Shown here in pieces: positions 26,757 to 34,209 of a DNA stretch of 64,000 bases. Under the pieces are notes generated by a model. That model searched no databases. It was not told the origin of the DNA and saw only the letters and a program-made list of their open reading frames with translations. This stretch comes from an uncultured Eubacteriales bacterium (GTDB lineage: Bacteria > Bacillota > Clostridia > Christensenellales > CAG-138): contig CADACQ010000002.1 in assembly GCA_902786465.1 (NCBI GenBank), forward strand, positions 1-64,000, in the 5' to 3' direction. The translations under genes were made by a program, and so were the position numbers. Position 1 is the stretch's first letter. Each line of letters opens with the position of its first letter.

Positions 26757-27347
26757 TCATTCCATCCAGCCGATGCTTCTCATCGGCCATATCCTGGCTA
26801 CCACCTGTCCCATGACCTGATCGGTCTTGATGCATCCGATCAGGCTGCAGCGGCTGTCGATGCTGGTCTCCCGGTGGTCTCCCATCACGAACAGACTGTT
26901 CTCCGGTACGGTGAAGGGAAAGGACAGATCGCAGGTGCCTATCGCCTTTTCAGACACGTACGGTTCCTGCAGTCGTGTCCCGTTCACATACACGTTTCCG
27001 AACTCGTCCATATCCACCACGTCACCCGACAGGGCGATGACCCGCTTCAGGATCAGCCTGTCCTTCGCATACATGCCGCACAGCTCTCCGGTCCTTATGA
27101 CATGCGGTTTATACAGGACCAGGATGTCTCCATCCTGCAAGGTGGGCTCCATGCTGCTCCCCGACACCTCCAATACTGGGAGGAAAAGGAGCATGATCAT
27201 AAGGCCGCCCATGATAGTCAAGAGGAAAGAGAACAGGAAGGCCCAAAACCCATGCCTTCGTTCGGACCGACGATCTAGCTTCTTTCTCTCCTCCCTCACC
27301 TGCGATAAGGTCGGGATGGCCTGCCCCCGCTGCGTCTGATAGATCAT
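26757..27347 (-). CDS. lepB: Signal peptidase I (S26)
   Basis: A 196-aa membrane serine protease that removes signal peptides from exported proteins. After a basic N-terminus comes one membrane segment (35-60). The catalytic Ser65 lies in VSGSSMEPTLQDGD and the general-base Lys101 in DRLILKRVIALSGDVV. The C-terminal box MGDHRETSIDSR corresponds to the usual GDNRxxSxDSR, with His replacing Asn. Its start overlaps the stop of the upstream coiled-coil gene by 4 bases (ATGA), so the two are co-translated. Confidence 0.95.
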   Translation of the reverse strand: MIYQTQRGQAIPTLSQVREERKKLDRRSERRHGFWAFLFSFLLTIMGGLMIMLLFLPVLEVSGSSMEPTLQDGDILVLYKPHVIRTGELCGMYAKDRLILKRVIALSGDVVDMDEFGNVYVNGTRLQEPYVSEKAIGTCDLSFPFTVPENSLFVMGDHRETSIDSRCSLIGCIKTDQVMGQVVARIWPMRSIGWME

Positions 27348-27628
27348 GAAACCTTCTCCTCCGCTCCCGCCTCCAGGAAACTTTCCGCCTGAGCCCGGAC
27401 ACCGGACAGGTACATGGCCGCCGTTTCGTCCGCCGCTTCAAACAGCCCCGCAATCACCGCCGTGACCTCCGCCAACGTTCCTGCCTGTGCCATGCGTTCC
27501 GAACGTTCCTTCAGCTTAGTCTTCGCCTTTTCCAGCTTCCGCTCCAGCCGTTCTTCCCTTCTCTCCAGTTCATAGATGATCTCGATCAGTTCCCTTCTTG
27601 AATAGTGACGACAGTCTTTGCTCCTCAT
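27344..27628 (-). CDS. Small coiled-coil protein of unknown function, coupled to signal peptidase I
   Basis: A 94-aa charged protein with no signal peptide or membrane segment. Residues 10-50 form a strong coiled coil (ELERREERLERKLEKAKTKL). The C-terminal half is Ala/Glu-rich and helical. I do not recognise the family. It is translationally coupled to lepB, which suggests a role near secretion or simply shared regulation. CTCATGA at the start region and a promoter candidate 37 bases upstream support a real gene. Confidence 0.65.
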   Translation of the reverse strand: MRSKDCRHYSRRELIEIIYELERREERLERKLEKAKTKLKERSERMAQAGTLAEVTAVIAGLFEAADETAAMYLSGVRAQAESFLEAGAEEKVS

Positions 27629-27661
27629 GAAACACCTCGCATTCTTTAAAGTAGCAACCCC

Positions 27662-27690
27662 ACTATAGCAACCTGTTCCACGTTCTTAAA
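27662..27690 (-). promoter_or_regulatory. Promoter candidate for the coiled-coil/lepB unit (TTTAAG-17-TATAGT)
   Basis: On the minus strand, TTTAAG (27685-27690) and TATAGT (27662-27667) are 17 bases apart. The -35 box is weak. Confidence 0.45.
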
Positions 27691-27826
27691 CGGTGAACTT
27701 TTTTCGACCTATCGACAGCATCTAAACGAAAGACCCACGGTATGTTCATTTTGAAAGATTTGAGCTGGAGACTTGCAAAAAAACGGATATATGATACTAT
27801 AACAATAAATGAGAGGAGGCGAGAGG

Positions 27827-28198
27827 ATGCGCTTGCAGGAATCCGGGGAGATGTATTTAGAGACCATTCTCATTCTTTCCGAAAAGCTGGAACATGTGCG
27901 TTCGCTGGACGTAGCGGAGCACATGGGCTTCAGCAAACCCAGCGTTTCCCGGGCGGTGGGTCTCTTGAAGAGCGCCGGATATCTTCTGATGGACCCTACG
28001 GGATACCTGACCCTCACCGATTCCGGCCGTGCCGTCGCCGAAAAGATTTACGAGCGGCATAACACCCTCACCCAGTTCTTCATCAGCATCGGCGTGGACG
28101 AGAAGACTGCTTTGGAGGACGCCTGCAAGGTGGAGCACTACATAAGTGATATGACCTTCGAGCGGATCAAAGCTTTTGCGCAGAAGCAGCATTCCTGA
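27827..28198 (+). CDS. DtxR/MntR-family metal-dependent transcriptional regulator
   Basis: A 123-aa repressor with an N-terminal winged helix (residues 5-65, LDVAEHMGFSKPSVSRAVGLL as recognition region) and the metal-binding dimerisation domain (70-120). It lacks the C-terminal SH3-like domain of DtxR and so has MntR size. The metal ligands visible are Met9, Glu12, His78, Cys100, Glu103 and His104. Cys100 and Met9 match the iron-type DtxR/IdeR set rather than the Asp/Glu set of manganese-sensing MntR. ATG 27827 has GAGAGGAGGCGAG. It sits upstream of a lipase-like membrane protein; no metal transporter is adjacent, so its targets are unknown. Confidence 0.88.
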   Translation: MRLQESGEMYLETILILSEKLEHVRSLDVAEHMGFSKPSVSRAVGLLKSAGYLLMDPTGYLTLTDSGRAVAEKIYERHNTLTQFFISIGVDEKTALEDACKVEHYISDMTFERIKAFAQKQHS

Positions 28199-28212
28199 AG
28201 GATCGGACCATC

Positions 28213-28234
28213 GGCAGCCAAAGGGCTGCCTTTT
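28213..28234 (+). terminator. Terminator or attenuator after the DtxR-like gene
   Basis: GGCAGCC (28213-28219) pairs with GGCTGCC (28224-28230) around AAAG, followed by TTTT. The short U run makes partial read-through into the next gene possible. Confidence 0.6.
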
Positions 28235-28251
28235 CAAAACAAGGAGATAGT

Positions 28252-29868
28252 ATGGATCGCATCATCGATTACGTCCGCTGGTACGCGGACCTTCCCTTCG
28301 ACATCGTTCCCTTCAACGAAGTGGACAACCTGGTCTTCTGCGGGCTTTCCTACTGGAAGTTCCCCGAGATGGATTGGAAGCGGAACAAAAAGCATACGCT
28401 GCGGGAGTGCTTCGAGCAGCTCCATGGGGAACCTGTGCAGATGATGACCACCGAGAAGGACGAGACCATGCCTGACTTCGTTCGATATGCGGCGGAATCC
28501 AAGCGCTTCGGGGATCTCTACGTCAGCAACTACGTGGACGAATTCTTTCCCGAGGTCCCCATTCAATTCTCCGCAATCACCTTCCATTTGGACAGATTCA
28601 CGAGATACATCGCTTTTCGCGGCACGGACAGCTCCATCGCCGGGTGGAAAGAGGATTTCATGATCAGCTTCACCCAAACCAAAGCCCAGGAGCTGAGCTT
28701 GGCATATCTGGAAAAGCACATGCGCCCCGGTCGATCCTACTACGTGGGCGGGCACAGCAAGGGCGCCAACGAAGTGCTCTACGCCGCCGCGCTGCTTCCG
28801 AAAAAGAAAAGGTCCCAGCTGAAGCATCTGTACATCAACGACGGTCCCGGCTTTTGCAAGGAGGTGCTGGACCCCAAGCTGATCGAATCCATCAATCCCA
28901 TCTCCACCACCATCCGGCCCGAATTCTGCGTGATCGGCAAGATCTTCGAGCCGAAGATCGACGATTGCCGCATCGTCAAGAGCACCCAGAAGGCAGGGAT
29001 GCAACACTCCATATTCTCCTGGGGCATCGATGCGGGCGACCTTGCCTTGGCCGATGCCTACGATCCCCAGAGCGTATCCATGGGCGTGGTTTTCGACCGT
29101 TGGATGGAGAACGTATCTCCCGAAGAACGGAAGACCTTTACCGAAGGCATCTTCGGCGCGTTGGAGGAGGACGGGTCATTGACCCTGTCTGACGTGCTGG
29201 AAAAGTGGCCCGCCTCCATAGAAAACGTCATCGTATCGGTCCTCGACGGGGATCCCGCCACGAAGGAAACTTTGAAAAAACTGCCCGAAGCCGCCATCCA
29301 TGAAGAACTGAAGGCTGCCGATAAGGTCACCAAGAAGGTCAAGAAGGAGATCGCTCATCAGCCGTATCTCGTGGATGCCGTCATCGGGCTGATCGGTTTG
29401 CTTCTCCTGCTGCTCCCCGTCAGAGTCTTCGACATCTTTTTGGCGGTCCTCCTGTTTCTTGTCTTCGCAGCAGAGACGACGTTCACCGTTCGTCGGCTGA
29501 TGAAGAATCATTGGAACACGCGGGAAGAACGTATGCGCATCATGCTGTGCATCGTGCTGTTGGTCATCTTCCTGTTGATCCTCGTGAAGGATCAGGCGCT
29601 GTTCGTACTCAGCTCCGCGCTCTTCGGCGGTATCCTGCTGTTTTATGCGTACTATACAGCATCCAAGTTGAAGGAAGATCGTAAGTTTGGTCCGTTCTAT
29701 TGGTTCCACCTGGTAGAAGCCATCGTCTTCGCCATCTGTGGTCTGTTCATTTTGGTAGCGCCTCAATGGATCATTCGGTGGTATTCCATCGTTGTGGGCA
29801 GTATCCTTATCGTGGATGCCGCCATCCACACCATCATACAGTTGCTGAAGATCAAGAACGAGAAATAA
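28252..29868 (+). CDS. DUF2974/Mbeg1-like alpha/beta-hydrolase fused to a multi-pass membrane domain
   Basis: A 538-aa protein. Residues 1-240 form a lipase-like alpha/beta-hydrolase of the DUF2974 (Mbeg1-like) group. The FRGTDSSIAGWKEDF oxyanion region lies near residue 125 and the nucleophile elbow GGHSKGAN near 165. The aspartate is probably in YINDGPGF. Residues 240-375 are soluble. Residues 375-538 contain five or six hydrophobic segments in pairs, resembling DUF308-type membrane repeats. The enzyme is probably a membrane-tethered cytoplasmic esterase or lipase; substrate unknown. CAAGGAGATAGT precedes the ATG. Confidence 0.8.
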   Translation: MDRIIDYVRWYADLPFDIVPFNEVDNLVFCGLSYWKFPEMDWKRNKKHTLRECFEQLHGEPVQMMTTEKDETMPDFVRYAAESKRFGDLYVSNYVDEFFPEVPIQFSAITFHLDRFTRYIAFRGTDSSIAGWKEDFMISFTQTKAQELSLAYLEKHMRPGRSYYVGGHSKGANEVLYAAALLPKKKRSQLKHLYINDGPGFCKEVLDPKLIESINPISTTIRPEFCVIGKIFEPKIDDCRIVKSTQKAGMQHSIFSWGIDAGDLALADAYDPQSVSMGVVFDRWMENVSPEERKTFTEGIFGALEEDGSLTLSDVLEKWPASIENVIVSVLDGDPATKETLKKLPEAAIHEELKAADKVTKKVKKEIAHQPYLVDAVIGLIGLLLLLLPVRVFDIFLAVLLFLVFAAETTFTVRRLMKNHWNTREERMRIMLCIVLLVIFLLILVKDQALFVLSSALFGGILLFYAYYTASKLKEDRKFGPFYWFHLVEAIVFAICGLFILVAPQWIIRWYSIVVGSILIVDAAIHTIIQLLKIKNEK

Positions 29869-29892
29869 TTTGCCGATGCGGAGGAAAGCTAA

Positions 29893-31497
29893 ATGAAGAT
29901 CACGTTTATCGGAGCAGCCCATGAAGTGACCGGCAGCTGCACCCTCCTGGAGAACGGAGGCAAGTATTACCTGGTGGATAAGGGTATGGAACAGGGCATT
30001 GACATGTTCGAAAACGTGCCCCTGCCCATTGCGCCCGAGGAAGTCAGCGCCGTTTTCGTCACCCACGCCCATATCGACCATACCGGCATGCTGCCCAAGC
30101 TCTATAAGGACGGCTATCGTGGCCCTGTCTATGCCACATCCGCCACCTGCAGCTTGTGTAACATCATGCTGCTGGACTCCGCCCACATCCAGGAATCAGA
30201 AGCGGAATGGCGCAACCGCAAGGCCACACGATCCGGCGACGAAGTGGTGGAGCCTATGTATACCGCGGAGGACGTGCATGGCCTTATGCCCCTCTTCCAT
30301 CCCTGCCGCTACGGCGAGACTATCTCTGTGGACGATTCGATCGACATCCGTTTCACCGACATCGGCCATCTGCTGGGCTCCGCCTGCATAGAGATCTGGA
30401 TGCGGGAAGGCGAGACTTCCAAGAAAATAGTTTTCAGCGGCGACGTGGGAAACACGGACCAGCCCATCATCAGGGATCCGCAAAACGTGTCCGATGCGGA
30501 TTACCTTGTCATCGAATCCACCTACGGAGATCGGCTCCATGAGTCCACCGAGGGCATCGACGTGGTTTCAGATTTTGCCGCCTTTTTGCAGCGGACGCTG
30601 GATCGGGGTGGGAATGTGGTGATACCCGCCTTCGCCGTGGGCCGGACCCAGGAACTGTTGTATGCCCTGCGGGAGATAAAATCCCGCGGGCTGCTGCACG
30701 GTCACGACGATGCGCCGGTATTCCTGGACAGCCCCCTGGCCCAGGAAGCCACCGCCATCTTCCGGGACGTAGACGAATCCTATCTGGACGATGAGGCGCT
30801 GGAGATCCTCCACCGAGGCGAGAATCCTGTTTGGTTCGACGGGTTGGAGCTATCCGTGACCACCGAGGACTCCATCGCCATCAACAACGATCCGCGGCCC
30901 AAGGTCATCATCTCCGCCAGCGGCATGTGCGACGCGGGCCGCATCCGGCACCATCTGAAGCACAACCTGTGGGACGAAAAGAACCTGATCCTGTTTGTGG
31001 GCTATCAAACGGTGGGCACCCTGGGCCATTCCCTGCTTCACGGGGCCAAGCAGGTGAAGCTCTTCGGGGAGAGCATCGCCGTCAACGCCGATATATTCTC
31101 CCTCCACGGCACAAGTGGTCACGCGGATCAACAGGGGCTCCTCAACTGGGTCAAAGGATTCGACACCTGTCCCGGCACCGTCTTCGTGAACCATGGGGAC
31201 GAGACCGCCTGCGAGACCTTTGCACAGCTCCTGAGGGACACTTTCCCCGATGCCGAAGTGATCGCTCCCTTCTCCGGCACAGAGTATGATCTGGCCGCCG
31301 GAAAGGTGTCCTTCGCCACCGAGGGCAAGAGGATCGAGAAGCTGAAGCAGGTCAAGACGAACCCGCTGTATGAATCCCTGAAGGCCGTGGCCCGGAAGCT
31401 CCTGGAGCTGGTGGATAAGATGAGCGGCCGTAGCAATCACGAGCTGAAGACCACCGCCAGGGAGATCTCCGCCATTATCCAGGAGCATGAGCTGTAA
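29893..31497 (+). CDS. Metallo-beta-lactamase/beta-CASP RNA-processing nuclease (CPSF73-like)
   Basis: A 534-aa hydrolase with the metal motif THAHIDHTG (His58, His60, Asp62, His63), DSAHIQE, a later GHLLGSACIEI histidine, and FSGDVGN, followed by the beta-CASP insert (VVIPAFAVGRTQELL, DSPLAQEATAIF). The C-terminal motifs are ISASGMCDAGRIRHHL, FVGYQTVGTLG and LHGTSGHADQQGLL. This is the bacterial YsH1/CPSF-like group, probable RNA endo- or exonucleases. It is distinct from RNase J by length and motif spacing. GCGGAGGAAAGC precedes the ATG, 24 bases after the upstream gene. Confidence 0.92.
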   Translation: MKITFIGAAHEVTGSCTLLENGGKYYLVDKGMEQGIDMFENVPLPIAPEEVSAVFVTHAHIDHTGMLPKLYKDGYRGPVYATSATCSLCNIMLLDSAHIQESEAEWRNRKATRSGDEVVEPMYTAEDVHGLMPLFHPCRYGETISVDDSIDIRFTDIGHLLGSACIEIWMREGETSKKIVFSGDVGNTDQPIIRDPQNVSDADYLVIESTYGDRLHESTEGIDVVSDFAAFLQRTLDRGGNVVIPAFAVGRTQELLYALREIKSRGLLHGHDDAPVFLDSPLAQEATAIFRDVDESYLDDEALEILHRGENPVWFDGLELSVTTEDSIAINNDPRPKVIISASGMCDAGRIRHHLKHNLWDEKNLILFVGYQTVGTLGHSLLHGAKQVKLFGESIAVNADIFSLHGTSGHADQQGLLNWVKGFDTCPGTVFVNHGDETACETFAQLLRDTFPDAEVIAPFSGTEYDLAAGKVSFATEGKRIEKLKQVKTNPLYESLKAVARKLLELVDKMSGRSNHELKTTAREISAIIQEHEL

Positions 31498-31505
31498 GAT
31501 AACAA

Positions 31506-31540
31506 AAAAGCGACGGGGCTTCATCGGCTCCGTCGCTTTT
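31506..31540. terminator. Bidirectional terminator between the beta-CASP gene and the selenium cluster
   Basis: AAAAGCGACGG (31506-31516) pairs perfectly with CCGTCGCTTTT (31530-31540). It lies between convergent genes with A and T tracts on both sides. Confidence 0.85.
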
Positions 31541-31553
31541 GCTTTCAGATCGT

Positions 31554-31796
31554 TTATTCGTTTTGATACAGGAGTCGATATGTTTCGTCTCCCGTGATCT
31601 CGTAAACCCCCTCCACATCCTCATCCATCTGCTCCAAGCAGGGATCAGCCGCTGAATAGACCACGCAGGTGCCGCAGGAGGAGCTGAGCTTCCGAAGCAC
31701 GGGCATCATGCGGGATGGCACCCCGGCAGCCTTCAGATTCCTGTCGGTCAACAGTGCGGACAGATGGGTGTGGAAGGTAGCTACGTAGTCCCTCAT
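31554..31796 (-). CDS. DUF3343 protein, putative Se/S carrier
   Basis: An 80-aa protein of the DUF3343 type, often found with selenium genes and proposed to carry selenium or sulfur. Two cysteines in SSSCGTCVVYSAAD (residues 41 and 44) and a third at 53 are the likely reactive residues. The N-terminus MRDYVATFHTHLSALLTDRN is a ferredoxin-like beta-alpha unit. ATG 31796 overlaps the TusA-like stop by 4 bases, giving translational coupling. The longer open frame upstream is antisense-like and is rejected. Function is inferred from context. Confidence 0.8.
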   Translation of the reverse strand: MRDYVATFHTHLSALLTDRNLKAAGVPSRMMPVLRKLSSSCGTCVVYSAADPCLEQMDEDVEGVYEITGDETYRLLYQNE

Positions 31797-31996
31797 TTCT
31801 TCAGTTCCATCCGATAGTCGTCGCCGTCCCGGGTGACCGTGACCGAGTACCCGGACGCCTTGGCGAAGCGGGTCACGTTCTCCACGCACACCTGCTCGTC
31901 CACCAGCACCGTCAGATTCTGAGGATTCTCCGCCTTCACGGCTCGCTGCACCATGACCACTGGGATGGGGCAGGAATATCCACGCGCGTCTACCAT
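31793..31996 (-). CDS. TusA/SirA-like sulfur (selenium) carrier protein
   Basis: A 67-aa protein with the TusA fold. The reactive Cys9 lies in RGYSCPIPVV, matching the family CPxP motif. Stand-alone TusA proteins accept persulfide or perselenide sulfur from cysteine desulfurases. Here it sits between YedE and DUF3343 in a selenium-linked gene order, so selenium carriage is the likely role. The 24-base gap after yedE and the ATGA overlap with the DUF3343 gene indicate one operon. Confidence 0.88.
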   Translation of the reverse strand: MVDARGYSCPIPVVMVQRAVKAENPQNLTVLVDEQVCVENVTRFAKASGYSVTVTRDGDDYRMELKK

Positions 31997-32020
31997 AGCA
32001 TTACCCTCCTATTCTCGTCT

Positions 32021-33118
32021 TCAGGCTTTCTTTTCTTTGGGCAGGTTCACCAGGGAGATGATCAGCAAAATCACGAAGCCGCTCAGAATCACCACCTTGG
32101 CGTTCAGAGAGACCGCCTCCGCAGCAGGCTTTCCGGCAGCTCCAGCCAGGCCAAAGTTGTGGGAAATGGCCGCCCCGGCGATCATGCCGAACACTGCCAC
32201 CGCGGAATCGCCGTTGCCCTCACCGGCCAGGATCAGCTGGCGAAGAGGGCAGCCGCCCAGGAGCACGGAACCCCAGCCGGCCAGAGCCATGCCCAGGAAG
32301 TTCCACACGTGAGCGCTGTGGGCAACGGGCTGCTCCGTGAAGCCCAGCTTGAACGGCGTCAGGTTCCCCATCTTCAGGCCGCCCAAAGCGAGCTTCCCGA
32401 GAATGGTGACGATCAGGATGGCTACGAACCCGTAGAGGAGCTTGAAATCCTTGAACATCATGGCGTCACGCAAGCCGCCTACCATGCAGAGCCGGGAACG
32501 CTGGGCGAAGGCGCCCACCGCCATGGCGATCAGCAGGGCGACGATGAACGGCGCATGCATGGAGCCGGGCCCCTTTTCGCTGACTTTGAACAGAGCCGGG
32601 AACAGCAGAAACGCCACGCCGGCGACGATCAGCAGCACCGGCAGCACCGCGCCCTCCGCCGTACCCAGGGTGTAGCTGCGCTTCAGGGAAAAGCCCCGTT
32701 TCAGGAACAGGGTCCCCACGAAGATGCCCAGGACGAACCCCAGCAGGGCCACCAGCGCGTTCAAGTCGCCGCCGCCCAGACGGAGCATCATCCGAAGGGG
32801 GCAGCCCAGGAACACCAGAGCTCCGATCATGACAAGCGCGCCCAGCAGGAACCGGGTCGCAGGCGAGGAGCCGCCCTTGGCGCGGAACTCACCCTTCACA
32901 AGGGCCATGATCATTGCCCCCAGGACAAGGCCGATGATCTCCGGCCGCATGTACTGGACCACCGCGGCGGAATGGAGCCCCAGCGTGCCGGCGATATCCC
33001 GCTCAAAACAGGCGATACAGAAGCCCATGTTCGCGGGATTCCCCAGGGCGCTCAGAGCCAGGGCGGCGATGCCCACCGCCACGCCGGACAGCACTACCAT
33101 CCAATTGACTTTTTTCAT
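32021..33118 (-). CDS. yedE: YedE-family putative selenium transporter
   Basis: A 365-aa polytopic protein with about ten hydrophobic segments and two internally related halves. Each half carries a Gly-Cys-Pro-Leu-Arg motif: FLGCPLRMMLRLGGGD near residue 105 and LLGGCPLRQLILAGEGNGD near 300, plus FCIACFERD near 35. Duplicated GCPLR motifs mark the YeeE/YedE sulfur-compound transporters, and the long selenium-associated form is the group next to TusA and DUF3343. It is probably the uptake step for a selenium compound. GGGAGGTAATC precedes the ATG. Confidence 0.9.
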   Translation of the reverse strand: MKKVNWMVVLSGVAVGIAALALSALGNPANMGFCIACFERDIAGTLGLHSAAVVQYMRPEIIGLVLGAMIMALVKGEFRAKGGSSPATRFLLGALVMIGALVFLGCPLRMMLRLGGGDLNALVALLGFVLGIFVGTLFLKRGFSLKRSYTLGTAEGAVLPVLLIVAGVAFLLFPALFKVSEKGPGSMHAPFIVALLIAMAVGAFAQRSRLCMVGGLRDAMMFKDFKLLYGFVAILIVTILGKLALGGLKMGNLTPFKLGFTEQPVAHSAHVWNFLGMALAGWGSVLLGGCPLRQLILAGEGNGDSAVAVFGMIAGAAISHNFGLAGAAGKPAAEAVSLNAKVVILSGFVILLIISLVNLPKEKKA

Positions 33119-33208
33119 GATTACCTCCCAAGATCGAATCTTTTCGGTTCGTTCCCTTCCATTATAGGGATTTTATCGGCAAAAATCGAATGGGAAATAT
33201 AGATAGAA

Positions 33209-33234
33209 CTTTCGAAAGAATCGGTTATTCCGAT
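33209..33234. promoter_or_regulatory. Palindromes upstream of yedE, candidate LysR operator
   Basis: A perfect 10-base palindrome CTTTCGAAAG (33209-33218) is followed by ATCGG-TTATT-CCGAT (33220-33234), which spans the LysR stop codon. Both lie about 90-115 bases upstream of the yedE ATG, ahead of a TATAAT element. The position suits a LysR-type activator site, but binding is inferred. Confidence 0.4.
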
Positions 33235-34139
33235 AGAAGAATAGCGCTTGTCTGGGCCTTGACGTACTGAACGAACCGCAGCTCCGTGGAGGTCAGCAGC
33301 GCGTCCCTGGGCCAAACCACGTAAAGCTTTCGCTCCTCCGTCGTGGGCGAGAACGGGAAGGCCAGAAGCTTGCCCGCCCTGACCTCGGCGGAAACAGCCA
33401 GATCGGAGATGAGGGACACGCCCATGCCCTCCGCCACGCTCATCTTGATGCTCTCCGGGTTGTCCATCCGCGCCACGATGTTGGGCTCCATCACGCACAG
33501 CTTCTGCAAAAATGCGTCGGCGGCGTGCTGTGTGCCGGAGCTTTCCTCCCGGGCGATCATGGGCAGGCCCAGCAGGTCGTTCCCCGTCTTCCCCGCCGCC
33601 TGCATGGCCCGGTATCCTTCGCTGTTCTCCGTAATAAGCACCAAATGGTCCCGGGCGATCTCCTGAAAGATCAGCGACCTTTCGCCGTTCCTGTATCCCG
33701 TGAGGCCGATGCGCACTTCACCCTTTTGGATGCATTCGAGGATATGCTCGCTGTCGCCCCGGCGCAGGATATACTTGACATGGCTGTGCTTCTTCAAGAA
33801 TCCCGACAGAAGCTTGGGCAGCAGATACTGGGCGGGCACGGTGGAGGTGCCGATGCGCAACAGCTCCTCTCCCCCGTCCGTTCGACGTTCCTGCAGGGCG
33901 TCCACACGGGAGAGAATGTCCTTGGCAATGGAATAGACCCGCTTCCCCTCCTCCGTCAGGATCACTTTCTTGCGGGCGCCCCGTTCGATGAGGCAGGCGC
34001 CCAGCACCTCCTCCAGGGTGCGAATGTGCATGCTGACGGTGGATTGTGTCAGATGCAGGTCCTCCGCCGCCTTGGTGAAGCTGCAATATTCCGCTGTGGC
34101 CACGAAGACCTCCAGTTGACGGATGCTGATATCGAGCAT
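33225..34139 (-). CDS. LysR-family transcriptional regulator, selenium-metabolism associated
   Basis: A 304-aa regulator. Residues 1-60 are the helix-turn-helix (RQLEVFVATAEYCSFTKAAEDLHLTQSTVSMHIRTLE), followed by the periplasmic-binding-protein-like effector domain (about 90-300, with REESSGTQHAADAFL as the ligand-region hallmark). It lies between yedE (same strand, downstream by 106 bases) and the divergent cysteine desulfurase gene (70 bases upstream), so it could control both arms of the selenium cluster. The inducer is unknown; a selenium or sulfur metabolite is plausible. Confidence 0.93.
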   Translation of the reverse strand: MLDISIRQLEVFVATAEYCSFTKAAEDLHLTQSTVSMHIRTLEEVLGACLIERGARKKVILTEEGKRVYSIAKDILSRVDALQERRTDGGEELLRIGTSTVPAQYLLPKLLSGFLKKHSHVKYILRRGDSEHILECIQKGEVRIGLTGYRNGERSLIFQEIARDHLVLITENSEGYRAMQAAGKTGNDLLGLPMIAREESSGTQHAADAFLQKLCVMEPNIVARMDNPESIKMSVAEGMGVSLISDLAVSAEVRAGKLLAFPFSPTTEERKLYVVWPRDALLTSTELRFVQYVKAQTSAILLSE

Positions 34140-34174
34140 GTTCTCTCCTTCCTGAAACCATGGGAAAAATCTAT

Positions 34175-34203
34175 GTGACTTTTCCGCCGGGCTGTGCTAT
34201 CCT
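34175..34203 (+). promoter_or_regulatory. Promoter abutting the cysteine desulfurase gene (GTGACT-17-TATCCT)
   Basis: GTGACT (34175-34180) and TATCCT (34198-34203) are 17 bases apart. Six bases separate the -10 box from the ATG at 34210, so +1 is predicted on the A itself. There is no Shine-Dalgarno. Confidence 0.5.
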
Positions 34204-34209
34204 GTACCC

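Noticed and set aside
28252..31497. Metal-uptake operon controlled by the DtxR-like regulator
   Set aside because: The downstream genes are a lipase-like protein and a nuclease, not transporters, and a terminator-like hairpin intervenes.
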